Notes under the pieces: model-generated
Told to the model about the DNA's origin: nothing
Seen by the model: only the letters and a program-made list of their open reading frames with translations
Database searches by the model: none
Translations under genes and position numbers: made by a program
Source: Botrimarina hoheduenensis
Lineage (GTDB): Bacteria > Planctomycetota > Planctomycetia > Pirellulales > Lacipirellulaceae
DNA: 64,000 nucleotides
Assembly (NCBI RefSeq): GCF_007859815.1
Contig: NZ_SJPH01000011.1
Coordinates: 1-64,000, forward strand
Reading direction: 5' to 3'
Part shown: piece after piece, positions 1-10,440 of the stretch
How the letters are laid out: every line of letters begins with the position of its first letter
Position numbering within the stretch: position 1 is the stretch's first letter

Positions 1-2
1 TA

Positions 3-1186
3 GTGTACCGCGTCGCTAATCCCTGATCTTATCGAGGGTGGCTTTTGCCCGGGCGACTTTCTCTAGGATGGCGTTGGCGGTTTTGGTCCAGGTGAAGCCC
101 TCGGTGGTGTCGTTGTGGTGCTCGACGTAGCCACGGATCGCTTTGACGAGTTGGGGCACGTTGCGGAACGAGCCACGGCGCAGCCGCTTGGTCGTGAGGT
201 CGGCGAAGAAGCGTTCGACCAGGTTCAGCCAACTGCTGCTGGTCGGGATGAAGTGCATGTGGAACCGCGGGTGACGCTTCAGCCATCGCTTCACCGCCGG
301 ATGCTTGTGCGTCGCGTAGTTGTCCGCGATCAGGTGCAGGTCCAACTCGGGAGGCGTGCGGGCGTCGATCTCCTTGAGGAACTTGATCCACTCCTGATGC
401 CGATGCCGCTTCATGCACTTGTCGATGACGATTCCCTCGGCCACGTTCAACGCCGCGAACAGGGTCGTCGTGCCGTTCCGCTTGTAGTCGTGGGTCCTCG
501 TCCCGCACTTGCCCGGATGGATCGGCAAGCCCTTCTGCGTCCGGTCGAGGGCTTGGACCTGCGTCTTCTCATCGACCGAGAGGACGATCGCCCGTTCGGG
601 CGGGTCGAGGTACAAGCCGACCACGTCGCGGACCTTCTCGGCGAAGTGCGGGTCATTGGAGACCTTGAACGTCTTCACCCGGTGCGGCTGGAGGCCGTGG
701 GCCCGCCAGACGCGGGCGACCCGCGTGTCGCTCACGCCGAGTGCTTCCGCCAGCGTCCGCGTGCTCCAGTGCGTGGCGTGCTCCGGCTCGGTCTGCGTCG
801 TTGCCTCAAGAATCAGCTCGGTCAACTCGGCCCGATCGGGGCTCGGGTTGCCCGGCCGCGGGGCGTCCTTCTCGATGCCCGCCAAGCGTTGCTCAGCGAA
901 GCGTCTCCGCCACGTTCCCACCGGACCGCGGGCCATGCCGACTTGCTTGGCGATGTCTTGGTTGGCCATCCCCTGGGCCGCCAGCAACACCACTTGGGCT
1001 CGCTTCACCAGCCTCTGCGGCGTGGTCGCTCCACGGACGTACGACGTCAGCTCCGCCCGCTCTTCATCCGTCAACTCAATCGCGACCGCTACCCGCATGA
1101 CGGCCTCCGTGGGGTTAGAACGCTCCGCGTTCTACCACCCCCGAACAGTCAGCGCAATACGGTCAGGGAACATCGCCGCGGTACAC
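3..1186 (-). mobile_element. Complete IS630-family insertion sequence
   Basis: The ends are imperfect inverted repeats of about 24 bp (3-26 and 1163-1186, about 20 of 24 matching, both beginning gtgtaccgcg when read inward). They are flanked by TA at 1-2 and 1187-1188. A TA target duplication is the hallmark of IS630/Tc1-mariner elements. One intact transposase gene fills the element, so it looks recently active. It lies 97 bp downstream of the GH29 stop codon and interrupts no recognisable gene. Confidence 0.9.
16..1098 (-). CDS. IS630 family transposase
   Basis: A 360-aa DDE transposase that cuts and rejoins the element ends. The N-terminal half carries two helix-turn-helix-like segments (about residues 25-75 and 85-135). 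The catalytic domain shows D176 in LSVDEKTQ, D259 in [12 protein letters not shown] and E295 in WLNLVERFF. The last two are 36 residues apart, as expected for IS630. The length is full for the family and there is no frameshift. The start at 1098 is the only methionine before the HTH, and the gene spans almost the whole element. It is presumably expressed from the element's own right end, and nothing ties it to the polysaccharide genes beside it. Confidence 0.93.
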   Translation of the reverse strand: MRVAVAIELTDEERAELTSYVRGATTPQRLVKRAQVVLLAAQGMANQDIAKQVGMARGPVGTWRRRFAEQRLAGIEKDAPRPGNPSPDRAELTELILEATTQTEPEHATHWSTRTLAEALGVSDTRVARVWRAHGLQPHRVKTFKVSNDPHFAEKVRDVVGLYLDPPERAIVLSVDEKTQVQALDRTQKGLPIHPGKCGTRTHDYKRNGTTTLFAALNVAEGIVIDKCMKRHRHQEWIKFLKEIDARTPPELDLHLIADNYATHKHPAVKRWLKRHPRFHMHFIPTSSSWLNLVERFFADLTTKRLRRGSFRNVPQLVKAIRGYVEHHNDTTEGFTWTKTANAILEKVARAKATLDKIRD

Positions 1187-1283
1187 TAGATGCCCCTCAG
1201 AGGCCGGGCTGCTTCGTTCTGGGAGCGGCCCTCCTCGCCTCGACCAGACGTCGGTTGAGGCAGCCTCGGCGTCCTGGGGAAGA

Positions 1284-2801
1284 CTACTCAGCCGCAAAAG
1301 TGATACGAAACACGTAGGCGGCTTCGCAAGGTGGGTCGCTGGCCACCCTGATCGAAAGCTCCTCTTCCGATTGCGTCCAGTCGACCTCCTCCGTGCCACT
1401 TAGGAACGCAACCGTAGCGACCGGTCGTTGCTCGTAGAGATTGCCCGTACGGAGCGTCTTGATCCGAAAAACGCCGTCATCGGGCCAGGCCAGCGAAGTC
1501 GCGTAGAGCCTGTCGCCTTTCGCAGTGAAGCGGATATCGGCGGCGGTTGACGCGACATCCGTGTGTTCGGTGTGGTGCTTGTTCTTGAACTCGGTTTCAC
1601 CCTGAGCGAACTTCGCGGGTCCCTCGCCGTAGATCTTCCACGGCCGGGTGCCGTAGATGGCCTCGCCGTTGAGCCGGAGCCAAGAACCGATATCTCGTAA
1701 GATCGATGCCTCGGCCTCGCCGATCGTCCCGTCGGGCTTCGGACCGATTGAGAGCAGCAGGTTGCCGTTCTTGCTGACGATGTCGACGAGTTCGTCGATC
1801 AAGAACTCGGACGACTTGTAGTTCTCATTGATGATCCAAGTCCACGAGACCTTGCCGACGGCCGTATCGGTCTGCCATGGATGTTCACTGGCCTCGCTGC
1901 GCCGGCCACGCTCGATATCGAGCACCATCAGGTCTTCCGGAAAAGACTCGTAGCGCATGTTCTTGTCTTGCAGCACGACGCCTCTGTCCCACTCAAGACC
2001 CCTGTTGTAGTAGTAAGCCATGATCTTCTTGTGGACGGACTCGAAACCAGGAGAGTCGAGCCCGAAGTCGAACCAGAGGATGTCGGGTTCGTACTGATCG
2101 ACAATGTCCGTCGTTCGATCCCACCAGCGGTCGAGGAACGCTTGAGTCGGTGGGTCGTCGCTGCGAACCGCCTCCCCGTACAGGTCGCGGAACTCCGGGT
2201 CGTTGGTGTCGAACGAAGGGTCCCATTTGGGGTAGAATGCCCGGTTCCAGGCGAAGTGCGAGGACATTCCGACCTTGATATCCCGCGCTCGGGCCGCATC
2301 GACCAAGAGCCGCATCACGTCGCGTTCCGGCCCAACATCAACGACGTTCCAACGCGTGTGCCGAGAGGCGTACATGGCGTACCCGTCGTGCATCTCGGCA
2401 ACAGGCACGATGTAGCGTGCGCCGGACTCCTCGAACAAGGCAGCCCACTCATCGGCATCGAACTTCTCCATCCTGAACAGCGGGAAGAAGTCCTTGTAGC
2501 CGAACACCGATTGGTGACCGAAGTGAGCCTCGTGGTAGCGGCGGCAGTCGACCCCATTGGGGACGTAGTTCTTCGTGTACATCCACTTGCCGTACTTGTC
2601 GTTGCCGACTTGAGGCACGGATGCCGGACCCCAGAACACGAAGACACCGAACTTTGCGTCGCGGAACCACGTTGGGCAGCGATAATGGCTGCGTATTGAG
2701 TCCCAGTCTGCCTGGTAGCGGAACTCCTGGCCCATCAACTCCGCCGCTAGAAGCGAAAGGCACAGAGTAAGGGCCGTTGCGGATACGGTCTTGCTAGGCA
2801 T
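1284..2801 (-). CDS. GH29 alpha-L-fucosidase/alpha-L-galactosidase-like exo-enzyme
   Basis: A 505-aa secreted glycosidase. I chose the methionine at 2801 because it begins a signal peptide (MPSKTVSATALTLCLSLLAA); the frame is open 29 codons further upstream without a plausible signal. The GH29 barrel is clear. The probable nucleophile is D245 in ILWFDFG, and the second half carries the usual SKNGNLLLSIGPKPDG stretch. Two residues that bind the sugar ring in characterised GH29 enzymes are altered: the His of the HWG motif is F56 (VFWG), and the first His of the HHDGF motif is M137 (MHDGY). The neighbouring paralogue at 28818 keeps both. Together with the agar/porphyran setting, this suggests a substrate other than plain L-fucose, perhaps an L-galactose residue. 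It lies 52 bp downstream of the GH16 gene and is probably cotranscribed with it. Confidence 0.88.
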   Translation of the reverse strand: MPSKTVSATALTLCLSLLAAELMGQEFRYQADWDSIRSHYRCPTWFRDAKFGVFVFWGPASVPQVGNDKYGKWMYTKNYVPNGVDCRRYHEAHFGHQSVFGYKDFFPLFRMEKFDADEWAALFEESGARYIVPVAEMHDGYAMYASRHTRWNVVDVGPERDVMRLLVDAARARDIKVGMSSHFAWNRAFYPKWDPSFDTNDPEFRDLYGEAVRSDDPPTQAFLDRWWDRTTDIVDQYEPDILWFDFGLDSPGFESVHKKIMAYYYNRGLEWDRGVVLQDKNMRYESFPEDLMVLDIERGRRSEASEHPWQTDTAVGKVSWTWIINENYKSSEFLIDELVDIVSKNGNLLLSIGPKPDGTIGEAEASILRDIGSWLRLNGEAIYGTRPWKIYGEGPAKFAQGETEFKNKHHTEHTDVASTAADIRFTAKGDRLYATSLAWPDDGVFRIKTLRTGNLYEQRPVATVAFLSGTEEVDWTQSEEELSIRVASDPPCEAAYVFRITFAAE

Positions 2802-2853
2802 AGAAGCTTGATCCTCGGCGGCGGCGAAGACCCGCCTAAGTAGATGTACGGCA

Positions 2854-4083
2854 TCAACCAGCCGGAGCCCGGGCAGATTCCGTTTCATCGTTCCCTACGA
2901 GCACACGGCTGCTCGCGACATCAGTAGGGCGGCGATGCCCCCGGCGAGCACTGGCGTTGAGCTGTCGCGAGCGGCGCCTCGTGCAGCAGCTGCTTGCAAT
3001 CAAGACGGCCGCGAGGCTCACGCCGGCCGGCTCGGGGGTGGATGCCGGGCCTACTCCCCCGACGACCGCGTCTCGCCAGACCACGTAGTCGGCGGCATCG
3101 ACAACCCCATCTCCATTGCCGTCTGACGCCAGCTCCCCGCCGGTGAGACCGAAGTCCGTTCTCCATTGTGCGTAGTCGCGCGAGTCGACCGAGCCATTCG
3201 AGTCGTAGTCACCCGGCAGGAGGTCGACGGCGAGGTAAGCTCGCACCCAATCGACCTGCATCGTGTTCTTCGACGGGTCTAACAGGTCGGTGATGGAAGG
3301 AAAGCCAACCCAGTGGAACGCCTCCATGTCGAAGATCATGTGCAGACCCTCATCGAATGGGCCGCCCGGCGCGACGCTCGCTACTTCGACGTCGTTGTAG
3401 TAGAAGACAATCTCGTTGGGGCTCTTCCACCAAACCGCGTAGGTGATGAAGTTCTCTGCCGACAGTAGCGGATCGCCGCTCTCGTCGGTCATCTGAGCGT
3501 TGCCGCCGATGGCAATGTCAGGCGGGGGATTGTAGAAGTGGGTGTTGAATGACATCTCCGACCGACGATGCTCGAGCCCTGGCCGCGAGGGGTTTCCGAT
3601 GTTCTCGATGACGTCGATCTCGGACTTCGAGTTCATCCGGAACCAGAATGACGACGGCAGGGAGATGTCGGCCGTCTTGATCGAGGCTTCGAAGTAACTG
3701 CCCGCCGTCGCTTGAGTCTTCGACACAACGGCGGCGGTGTCGATCCAGTGGGTGTTCCGCTGTTCGTCGGTGCCGCTCGGAACGGTCGACACCCCGGCGA
3801 CGGGTGTCGCCCGGAGGTTGAGGGCGCCGTCGGCCACCCAGGAGTTAGCGGCCGAGAACTGACTGGGCATCCGACCGCTCCAACGCGGATGGTCATCCCA
3901 CCACTTCGAGTCATCGATCCCATCGCCGCGTGGGTTTGGGTGAAGCGTGTTGAACTCGTCCGAGAGCGACTCGATCGGCAACCAGGCGACGCCCTGACCG
4001 ACCGGCGGCGCCGCCACGCTAGGCGCCGCCAGGACGAGCGCTAACAAGTTGCCGGCAGCGACTAATCGCGACGGATGCGTCAT
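2854..4083 (-). CDS. Secreted GH16 beta-agarase/porphyranase-like enzyme with dockerin repeats and PEP-CTERM-like tail
   Basis: A 409-aa retaining endo-galactanase candidate. A signal peptide (residues 1-25) precedes a GH16 jelly-roll domain (about 35-285). The family catalytic motif E-x-D-x-x-E is SEIDVIE, with E155 as nucleophile and E160 as acid/base. Residues 290-340 hold two dockerin-like calcium loops (GDYDSNGSVD and DGNGDGVVD), common in planctomycete exoproteins. A PEP-CTERM-like sorting signal follows at about 350-372 (TPEPAGVSLAAV, hydrophobic stretch, RRRSR). Unusually, the frame continues about 35 residues past the arginine cluster. PEP-CTERM proteins normally end there, so the natural stop may have been lost. 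Whether the substrate is agarose, porphyran or another galactan cannot be read from the sequence. It is followed at 52 bp by the GH29 gene. Confidence 0.85.
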   Translation of the reverse strand: MTHPSRLVAAGNLLALVLAAPSVAAPPVGQGVAWLPIESLSDEFNTLHPNPRGDGIDDSKWWDDHPRWSGRMPSQFSAANSWVADGALNLRATPVAGVSTVPSGTDEQRNTHWIDTAAVVSKTQATAGSYFEASIKTADISLPSSFWFRMNSKSEIDVIENIGNPSRPGLEHRRSEMSFNTHFYNPPPDIAIGGNAQMTDESGDPLLSAENFITYAVWWKSPNEIVFYYNDVEVASVAPGGPFDEGLHMIFDMEAFHWVGFPSITDLLDPSKNTMQVDWVRAYLAVDLLPGDYDSNGSVDSRDYAQWRTDFGLTGGELASDGNGDGVVDAADYVVWRDAVVGGVGPASTPEPAGVSLAAVLIASSCCTRRRSRQLNASARRGHRRPTDVASSRVLVGNDETESARAPAG

Positions 4084-4612
4084 TGTAAGAAGTCCCAACG
4101 GTTCCGGGATAGGAAGCACCAACTCGCGTGGCTACTGTTGCCGATAGCATGCAATGCGAGTATAGTTCCTCTCCGAGCTTCTTGCGAGCCGACGCGGCTT
4201 CTCAGCCGCATCGTCAGCGACACCGCTCCGGCTGACACGCTCGGACGCGACCGGCAGCTGTTCTTGATGAGCTCCCCGGACTGCAGCCGAGTGCTTCGCT
4301 TTTCGGTACCGCCCCGAAGTCGCAGCGGCTGAGGCAACCTCAGCAAGAGCTCTTCGGAGCTTTGGGCGGCAGGCGGCTGCTGCCCGACCACCTCACCGGT
4401 ACGACTCACTGCAAGGGTAATGCCCTATTTGGCCCGAGCAACACGAGACTGCGGGATGCGAATCGGCGTGCGATTTCCGGAATTCCCGCAACGCGTTGAG
4501 AGCACCTGCCTCCTTCCATATCGAGCTGCAAGCCCGCTGTCGCAACTCGCAATACTCATCTCGCGGCAACGCCCGCCTCCCACAGGATCGCAACGGCCAA
4601 CCAGCCCGCGCG
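4084..4612. other. Intergenic region with two adjacent hairpins
   Basis: This lies between the DUF1501 gene and the GH16 gene, both on the minus strand. No credible gene is seen; the short open frames lack coding character. Two compact hairpins stand side by side: 4328-4334/4338-4344 (gctgagg, loop caa, cctcagc) and 4348-4352/4357-4361 (agctc, loop ttcg, gagct). On the minus strand they could end the PSD1-DUF1501 transcript, although no T-run follows. The GH16 promoter should lie between them and 4084, but I cannot place it. Confidence 0.5.
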
Positions 4613-6088
4613 CTACGGGTTGCCTTGCAGCAAGCCGAGCACCGGCTCGACGTTTTCGACGCCCGTGAGCCTCATGTCGAGGCCCTGCGATCGGTAGGTG
4701 AGCCGCTGGTGATCGACACCAAGGGCGTGCAGGATCGTGGCGTTCAGCTCGTGGATGTGGACCGGCTTATCGATCACGTTGTAGCTGAACTCGTCGGTCT
4801 CGCCGTAGACGACGCCTGGCTTCACGCCGCCGCCGGCCATCCACATGGTGAAGCAACGGGGGTGGTGATCGCGTCCGTAGTTCTCGCGAGTAAGCGCGCC
4901 TTGGCAATAGGCGGTGCGACCAAACTCACCGCCCCAGATGACGAGCGTCTCGTCGAGCAGGCCACGTTGTTTCAAGTCCTGGACCAAGGCCCAGCACGCT
5001 TGGTCCATGTCCTTGCACTGGCGGGGCAGGTCGCCGGCGACGTCGCCGTGTTGGTCCCAACCGCGGTGGAAGATCTGAGTGAAACGGACGTCGCGTTCCG
5101 CCATCCGCCGCGCGAGGAGGCAGCTCGCCGCGAACGTGCCCGGCTCGGTGGCCTCGGGCCCGTACATGTCGAGCACCGACTGGGGTTCGTCCGAGATCTC
5201 TGTGAGTTCCGGGACCGAAGATTGCATCCGGAACGCCATTTCGTACTGTTCGATGCGTGTCTGTGTCTCGGGATCGCCGATCGCTGCGAGGGTCCGCTCG
5301 TTGAAAACCGCGAGTCGGTCGAGCATGCGTCGACGCGCGGCCCGATCGACGCCGGGGGGGTCGGAGAGGAACAGCACCGGATCGCCTTGGGCGCGGAGCG
5401 AGACGCCCTGGTGCTTGCCGGGCAGGAAGCCGCTGCCCCAGAGGCGGCTGAAGAGCGCTTGGGCGTCCCGCTTCGCGGACCACTTCGGTGTGAGCACGAC
5501 AAATCCGGGCAGGTCTTGATTCGTCGTCCCGAGGCCATACGAGAGCCATGAGCCCAGGCTCGCCCGGCCCGGCTGCTGGTCGCCTGTGCAGATGAACGTG
5601 ATGGCCGGGTCGTGGTTGATCGCTTCGGTGTGGAGCGACTTGATGATCGCCAGGTCGTCCACCATCTTGGCCGTGTGCGGCAAGAGCTCGCTCACCCAAG
5701 CCCCGCTCTGGCCGTGTTGCGAGAAGGCGTACTTGGATGGGGCGATCGGAAGCCGATCCTGGCCGGAGGTCATCGTGGTGATGCGCTGGCCAGCACGGAT
5801 GCTCTCGGGCAGGTCTTGATCGAATCGATCGGCGAGTCCTGGCTTGTAGTCGAACAAGTCGATTTGGCTGGGAGCGCCGGCCATGAAGAGGTAGATCGCT
5901 CGCTTCGCCTTCGGGGCGAAGTGCGGCAAGCCGGGCAAACCACCAGCCGCCGCGGTGACGGCCCCGCCGTGCGATGCCTGAGGCGCCATGGTCGCCAAAG
6001 CCGCGGCGCCGATCCCCATCGCGCCCTGCGAGAAGAAGTGGCGCCGCGTCATCGCGGTGCGAACTTGGTTGTAGGCTTGCTGATCCAT
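4613..6088 (-). CDS. DUF1501 protein, Tat-exported
   Basis: A 491-aa member of the planctomycete DUF1501 family, related in fold to sulfatase/alkaline phosphatase proteins; its biochemical role is not established. The N-terminus has a twin-arginine signal (TRRHFFSQG, residues 13-21) followed by an Ala-rich hydrophobic run. Family landmarks include [39 protein letters not shown] and the C-terminal GGEFGRT and GRDHHP motifs. The start at 6088 was kept because the second DUF1501 protein in this window has a similar N-terminal extension before its RRHFL. It lies 28 bp after the PSD1 gene stop and forms the usual PSD1-DUF1501 pair, probably one transcript. The active site is expected to face the periplasm. 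Confidence 0.88.
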   Translation of the reverse strand: MDQQAYNQVRTAMTRRHFFSQGAMGIGAAALATMAPQASHGGAVTAAAGGLPGLPHFAPKAKRAIYLFMAGAPSQIDLFDYKPGLADRFDQDLPESIRAGQRITTMTSGQDRLPIAPSKYAFSQHGQSGAWVSELLPHTAKMVDDLAIIKSLHTEAINHDPAITFICTGDQQPGRASLGSWLSYGLGTTNQDLPGFVVLTPKWSAKRDAQALFSRLWGSGFLPGKHQGVSLRAQGDPVLFLSDPPGVDRAARRRMLDRLAVFNERTLAAIGDPETQTRIEQYEMAFRMQSSVPELTEISDEPQSVLDMYGPEATEPGTFAASCLLARRMAERDVRFTQIFHRGWDQHGDVAGDLPRQCKDMDQACWALVQDLKQRGLLDETLVIWGGEFGRTAYCQGALTRENYGRDHHPRCFTMWMAGGGVKPGVVYGETDEFSYNVIDKPVHIHELNATILHALGVDHQRLTYRSQGLDMRLTGVENVEPVLGLLQGNP

Positions 6089-6116
6089 AGAGCATTCCGA
6101 ACTGCTAGGGTCGGGC

Positions 6117-9100
6117 TCAGTTCTTAGTGACTACTTCGTCAAGGTTCAGGGCGAGGTTGGCCATGAGCGTCCAAGCGGCGGCCTCGACGGTGTTATCATG
6201 AGGGGTTCTCTCGACATCGCCGACGGATAGCAACGCCTCGGCCGCGCCGGGGGCTTGAGCGTACCGGGCTTTCTCGTCGGCGACTGCGGCAGCGATCTCG
6301 GCCACCTCTTCGTCGGTTGCCGACCGCCCCGTGCAACGTTCGACGAGCCAGGCAGCTCGATCGGTATCGTCCAGATAACGGTCCAATAGCTCCTCGGCCA
6401 GCGCACGAGCCGCTTCGAAGAACTGCGGGTCATTCATCAGCAGCAGCGCTTGCAGGGGTGTGTTGGTCCGCTCGCGACGGACGGTGCACGATTCCCGGGT
6501 CGGCCCGTCGAACACTAGCAGTTGCGGTGGGGGAGCGGTTCGCTTGTGGAATGTGTAGATGCTGCGGCGATGGATCTTCTCACGCTCGGTGTCGGCGACG
6601 AACCGCGCTGTGTTGCTCCCGGTATAGGCCACCGCCTCCCAAAGCCCCACCGGCTGCGGCGGGCGGACGGGCGGTCCGCCAAGTCGGTTCACCAGCAGGC
6701 CGCTCACAGCGAGGGCCTGGTCACGCAGGGCTTCCGCGTCGAGCCGGAATCGCGGCCCGCGGGCTAGCAGGCGGTTCTCCGGGTCTTGGTCCCAACGATC
6801 GGCAGTAGCGGCGGACTGCTGGCGGTAGGCTCGGGTCATCACGAGTCGACGCATCATCCCCTTGACGTTCCAACCACTCTCGACGAACTCCGCCCCGAGC
6901 CAATCGAGCAGTTCGGGATGGCTCGGGGGGTCGGCCTGCGAACCGAAGTCGTCGGCAGTTTTTACGAGCCCGACTCCGAACACCTGCAGCCAGAACCGGT
7001 TGACAGCCACCCGCGCGGTGAGTGGGTTCTCTGGCGACACGGCCCATTTCGCCAGACCGAGACGATCGAGAGGGAGTCGCTCGTCCATCGGTGGCAGAAA
7101 GCCGGGTGTCGCGCGATCGACTCGCTCGCCCGGGCTATCATACTCGCCACGATTCAGAACGAAGGCCTCGCGAGGCTCACTCCGCTCACGATAGATCAGC
7201 GTGACCGGCGTATCGCGGTCGATTTGGGCCGCCTGGATCTCTGAGGCCGCGATCTGTGAGCGTAGCTCGACCAACTCGGGGAACGCTTGGGAACGCCATC
7301 GGAAAAGCTCTCGGAGCAACTGTTCCTGCTCGTCGGTACGCGACTCGGCAGGGATCGATGCCAGCTCGATCGCCTCGGCGGGCAGCGTTACGGCCCCCCG
7401 TAGGAATTCGAAGTGGAACCCGGCTGGGCCGCCGTGATTGCCGATGCCGATGAGTAACTCGTTTTCCCCAGCCTTCAGCGACAGTGTGAGACGGTCCTCA
7501 CCCGGTTGGACCGCTCGCGACTCGTGTCTCTTGTGGACTTCTTGGCGATTTAGGTAGACCCTCACCGAGTCGTCAGAGCCGAGGGCGATCTCGATCTCGG
7601 TCGGCTCGGTGACGGTGACGGTTCGTCGCAAGATGTTGCTGCCGACGCCGCCCGGCAAGACGTAGTGCGTCCTCCCGTCGATCCAGTCGGGCCGCGGTCT
7701 CCATGAAACGGTGCGGCCATCGCGGAGCGCGAACTTTTGATCGCGGTCGAAAGCTGAGGTCTCGGCGGGTGTGTGGGCGTTATTGACGTCGCTGATCACC
7801 GATGGGAACGGTCCCGCCCATAGCCAGTCCGTCGCGAGCACTCGGGGTGTATTAAGCGTGATGTCGGCGAGATCGGCATCGCCGAGTCCCGCGAGGGTCG
7901 CCTCCCAACGCGCCTGGGCGGCGTTCATCGCCGCGTCGCTGCGTAGCAGTCGCCGACGCAGGTCGGCTCGCTCTCCCTGCAAGGAGGCAAGCTTCTTTGA
8001 TTGATTCGGTTGAGGCACACGCATTGCGGGGGCGTGGTCGGCTTGGTTGCCATCGTTGGGTCCCCCGTCAAGGCTGTTGAAGAACGCGAAGAGCGAGTAG
8101 TAGTCCTTCTGTGTGATCGGGTCATACTTGTGGTCGTGGCACTTCGCGCAAGCCACGGTGAGCCCCAATACGACGGTGCCGAAGGTGTCGGTCCGATCAC
8201 GGACATTGTCGGTGTAAATTTCTTTCTCGATCACGCCCCCTTCGGCGGTCGTCAGATTGCAGCGGTTGTAACCGCTGGCAACAAGCTCCTCGGCCCCCGC
8301 GTCTGGCAACAGATCGCCCGCCAGCTGCTCCACCAAGAACTCATCGTAGGGCTTGTTGGCGTTGAACGAACGGATGATCCAGTCGCGGTACGGCCAGATT
8401 GCCCGGTAGTTGTCGAAGTGCTTGCCGTGAGTGTCGGCGTAACGCACCGCGTCAAGCCAGAAACGCGCCATGTGCTCGCCGTAGCGTGGCGAGGCAAGCA
8501 AACGATCGACGAGAGTCTCGTAAGCGTCGGCCGACTCGTCGGCCAGAAAAGCTTGGGCCATCTCGGGCGAGGGGGGGAGTCCGGTCAGGTCGAAGGCGAC
8601 ACGGCGCAGCAGGGTCGCCCGATTGGCTTCCGGGAGGAAGCCAAGCTGCTCGTCGGCGAGCCGTTCGGCAACGAATCGATCAATCATCGTCGGGCCGTTT
8701 TCTTCGGCTGGTAGCTCCGATCGAGTGATCGGAGTAAACGCCCAGTGCTCTTCGTATTCGGCCCCCGCCGTGATCCAACGACGCAGGATGTCGATCTCCG
8801 TCGTGGTCAGCCGGTCCTTGCCCGAGTGGACGGGTGGCATCCGCAGTTCGTCGTCGTCGGGTAGCAGAGCGCGGGTGATTACTTCGCTTCCGTCGGCGTC
8901 GCCGGGCACAATCGCCCAATCGGTTGCCCCCTCAAAGGTGTCGAGTCGCAGTTCCGACTCCTGGTCCGCCGGTCCATGACACCCGAAGCAGCGGTCCGAC
9001 AGGATTGGCCGCACTTCGTGAGCGAAGCTAGGCGTCCGGTCCTGCGCGGAAACCGGCGCGATCGAGACGCAAAGACCTACCATCGCGAGGACGCCAAGCG

Positions 9101-9161
9101 ATTCCAGCGTGACAAGCGGCGTCAGGCTCCGAGTCACGCTTGGCAGGCAACAAGACTTCAT
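6117..9161 (-). CDS. PSD1/PSCyt protein (cytochrome-like, DUF1549 and DUF1553 domains)
   Basis: A 1014-aa exported protein. The start at 9161 gives a signal peptide ending near residue 40 (SIAPVSAQ). The frame is open 95 codons further upstream, but that stretch is Arg-rich and not signal-like. The domains in order are: PSCyt1 with a haem-type site CFGCH (C58, C61, H62); DUF1549 (about 150-360) with a second motif, [11 protein letters not shown]; a sugar-binding-like beta region (about 480-640); and DUF1553 (about 720-990) with [25 protein letters not shown]. Proteins of this type are abundant in planctomycetes and encoded beside DUF1501. They are suspected of redox or binding roles in polysaccharide use, but no reaction is established. 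It is transcribed ahead of DUF1501. Confidence 0.87.
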   Translation of the reverse strand: MKSCCLPSVTRSLTPLVTLESLGVLAMVGLCVSIAPVSAQDRTPSFAHEVRPILSDRCFGCHGPADQESELRLDTFEGATDWAIVPGDADGSEVITRALLPDDDELRMPPVHSGKDRLTTTEIDILRRWITAGAEYEEHWAFTPITRSELPAEENGPTMIDRFVAERLADEQLGFLPEANRATLLRRVAFDLTGLPPSPEMAQAFLADESADAYETLVDRLLASPRYGEHMARFWLDAVRYADTHGKHFDNYRAIWPYRDWIIRSFNANKPYDEFLVEQLAGDLLPDAGAEELVASGYNRCNLTTAEGGVIEKEIYTDNVRDRTDTFGTVVLGLTVACAKCHDHKYDPITQKDYYSLFAFFNSLDGGPNDGNQADHAPAMRVPQPNQSKKLASLQGERADLRRRLLRSDAAMNAAQARWEATLAGLGDADLADITLNTPRVLATDWLWAGPFPSVISDVNNAHTPAETSAFDRDQKFALRDGRTVSWRPRPDWIDGRTHYVLPGGVGSNILRRTVTVTEPTEIEIALGSDDSVRVYLNRQEVHKRHESRAVQPGEDRLTLSLKAGENELLIGIGNHGGPAGFHFEFLRGAVTLPAEAIELASIPAESRTDEQEQLLRELFRWRSQAFPELVELRSQIAASEIQAAQIDRDTPVTLIYRERSEPREAFVLNRGEYDSPGERVDRATPGFLPPMDERLPLDRLGLAKWAVSPENPLTARVAVNRFWLQVFGVGLVKTADDFGSQADPPSHPELLDWLGAEFVESGWNVKGMMRRLVMTRAYRQQSAATADRWDQDPENRLLARGPRFRLDAEALRDQALAVSGLLVNRLGGPPVRPPQPVGLWEAVAYTGSNTARFVADTEREKIHRRSIYTFHKRTAPPPQLLVFDGPTRESCTVRRERTNTPLQALLLMNDPQFFEAARALAEELLDRYLDDTDRAAWLVERCTGRSATDEEVAEIAAAVADEKARYAQAPGAAEALLSVGDVERTPHDNTVEAAAWTLMANLALNLDEVVTKN

Positions 9162-9648
9162 ATGGACGGCACCGGCGGGTGTTCTGTGCAGCCTCAAGGC
9201 TCGCGAACTGCTGCGTTGTGGATGGGCTGAACCGATACGATGGTGACCCGCCCTGGGCGCTAATCGAGGGCCAGCGCTAACTTTGGATACGACTAGCAGC
9301 CCGTTCGGACGAGACCTCTGCAGATTGTACACGCTTCCAATCCGCTGGTGTTGGACCAGTCGCTGAGTATAGCGATCGTTCGCAACTCGCAGAGGTCGCG
9401 TCCCGACGACGACACCGATGCGAGTTCGGGCCCGGTCGAGCAGCAAACGGACCCTACATCGACGTCGCTGCCGGGCAGGATGAAGTGGACCCCATCTTCC
9501 GGACCACCCGAAGGGTGGTTTAGTAGGTAGCCGCCTTGGCGGCCCGCGAGCCCCCTCCCAGGGCTCGCGCGGACGCGGCCCCGCGGGGCCGCGTCGCCAT
9601 CGGTTGGATTGTCCTCATTTGATTTCGCCGACTTCTGAATCTTCGCCC
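9162..9648. other. Intergenic region between PSD1 and the integrase remnant
   Basis: This holds the PSD1 upstream region and, at its right side, the cluster of four hairpins annotated separately. No credible coding frame is seen. The junction between old chromosomal DNA and the integrase-bearing insertion sequence probably lies inside it, but I could not find a matching terminal repeat near 13.2-13.5 kb. Confidence 0.5.
9503..9595. repeat. Four consecutive perfect hairpins downstream of the split integrase
   Basis: The stems are 9503-9509/9513-9519 (accaccc, gggtggt), 9530-9535/9538-9543 (gccgcc, ggcggc), 9546-9553/9561-9568 (gcgagccc, gggctcgc) and 9572-9582/9585-9595 (gacgcggcccc, ggggccgcgtc). 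They are nearly back to back, 54 bp after the integrase stop on the minus strand. They could be a strong terminator or a structured end of the insertion sequence. The sequence itself shows only the palindromes. Confidence 0.75.
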
Positions 9649-10304
9649 TCAGCCGGCCGCCAGCTTGAGTCCTTCGGCGTAGACCGCCTCGGGCGTTCGC
9701 CGGCCGAGCGACTGGTGACGCCTCCGGCCGTTGTAGAACGCGAAGTACGACGCCAGGCCACGCTCCGCGTCGGCGACCGTCTCGTAGCCCTTCAGGTAGA
9801 CCTCCTCGTGCTTGATCGAGCCGATCCACCGCTCGATGAAGGCGTTCTGGTTCGGCGCCCGCGGCGCCGTCGGCTGCACCGCGACTTCGGCCGCTTCGAA
9901 GACGCCGTCGAACGCGTCGCGGTACTTGACGTCCTTGTCGCGCACGAGGTGCTTGATCGGAAGTTCGGCCGTCTCGGCTTGTTGCAGCATCGCCACGGCT
10001 TGCGTCTTCATCCAGGCGTCGTCCGGGTGGAACGTGGCCGGTGTGCAGATCACCCTGCGGCTCCGGACGTGCAGGAACGCTAGGACGTACGCCTGCGTCA
10101 GCCCGGTCGCGGTAATGACCGGCTTGGTAAAGAAATCGACCTGCCAGAGCGTCTCGGCGTGGATCTTGATGAACTCGTCCCAGGTCCCTTTGCCCCGTTG
10201 CGGGCCGGAGTGGATGCCCTCCTCCTTGAGGATCGTCCGGACCGTCGTGCTGCCGACGCACTGGATGCGGAGCTTTTTGAGCTCGCCGACGATCCGACCC
10301 GAAC
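9649..10304 (-). pseudogene. Integrase/transposase (DDE), C-terminal part, split by insertion
   Basis: The catalytic core of an rve-type integrase. Visible landmarks are LWQVDFF, LVRDKDVKYRDAFDG and APRAPNQNAFIERWIGSIK, with a C-terminal YNGRRRHQSLGRRTPE. The N-terminal helix-turn-helix part is missing here and lies 2.5 kb away at 12844-13234, in the same orientation. Removing 10305-12843 rejoins the halves in frame through the shared hexamer cccacg, restoring a protein of about 348 residues that reads KENTWGSGRIVGELKKL across the seam. That length and reading suit planctomycete integrase-type transposases. The gene is therefore broken by a secondary insertion and not by decay. Confidence 0.85.
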
Positions 10305-10440
10305 CCCACGCGTACTGCACCCCAGTGCGCTGATCACAAGTCCGTCTTGGTCGAGGATCCGCCGCGGATTAGGGTGAGCGTTACGGCGTTGTTGGAGTTG
10401 GCGCTCTGGCGCCAGCAACGCGAGCAGCCAGCACACGGAG

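Noticed and set aside
4080..4409. 109-codon minus-strand frame in the GH16 upstream region
   Set aside because: No start context, no recognisable domain, and it spans the two hairpins and the probable promoter.
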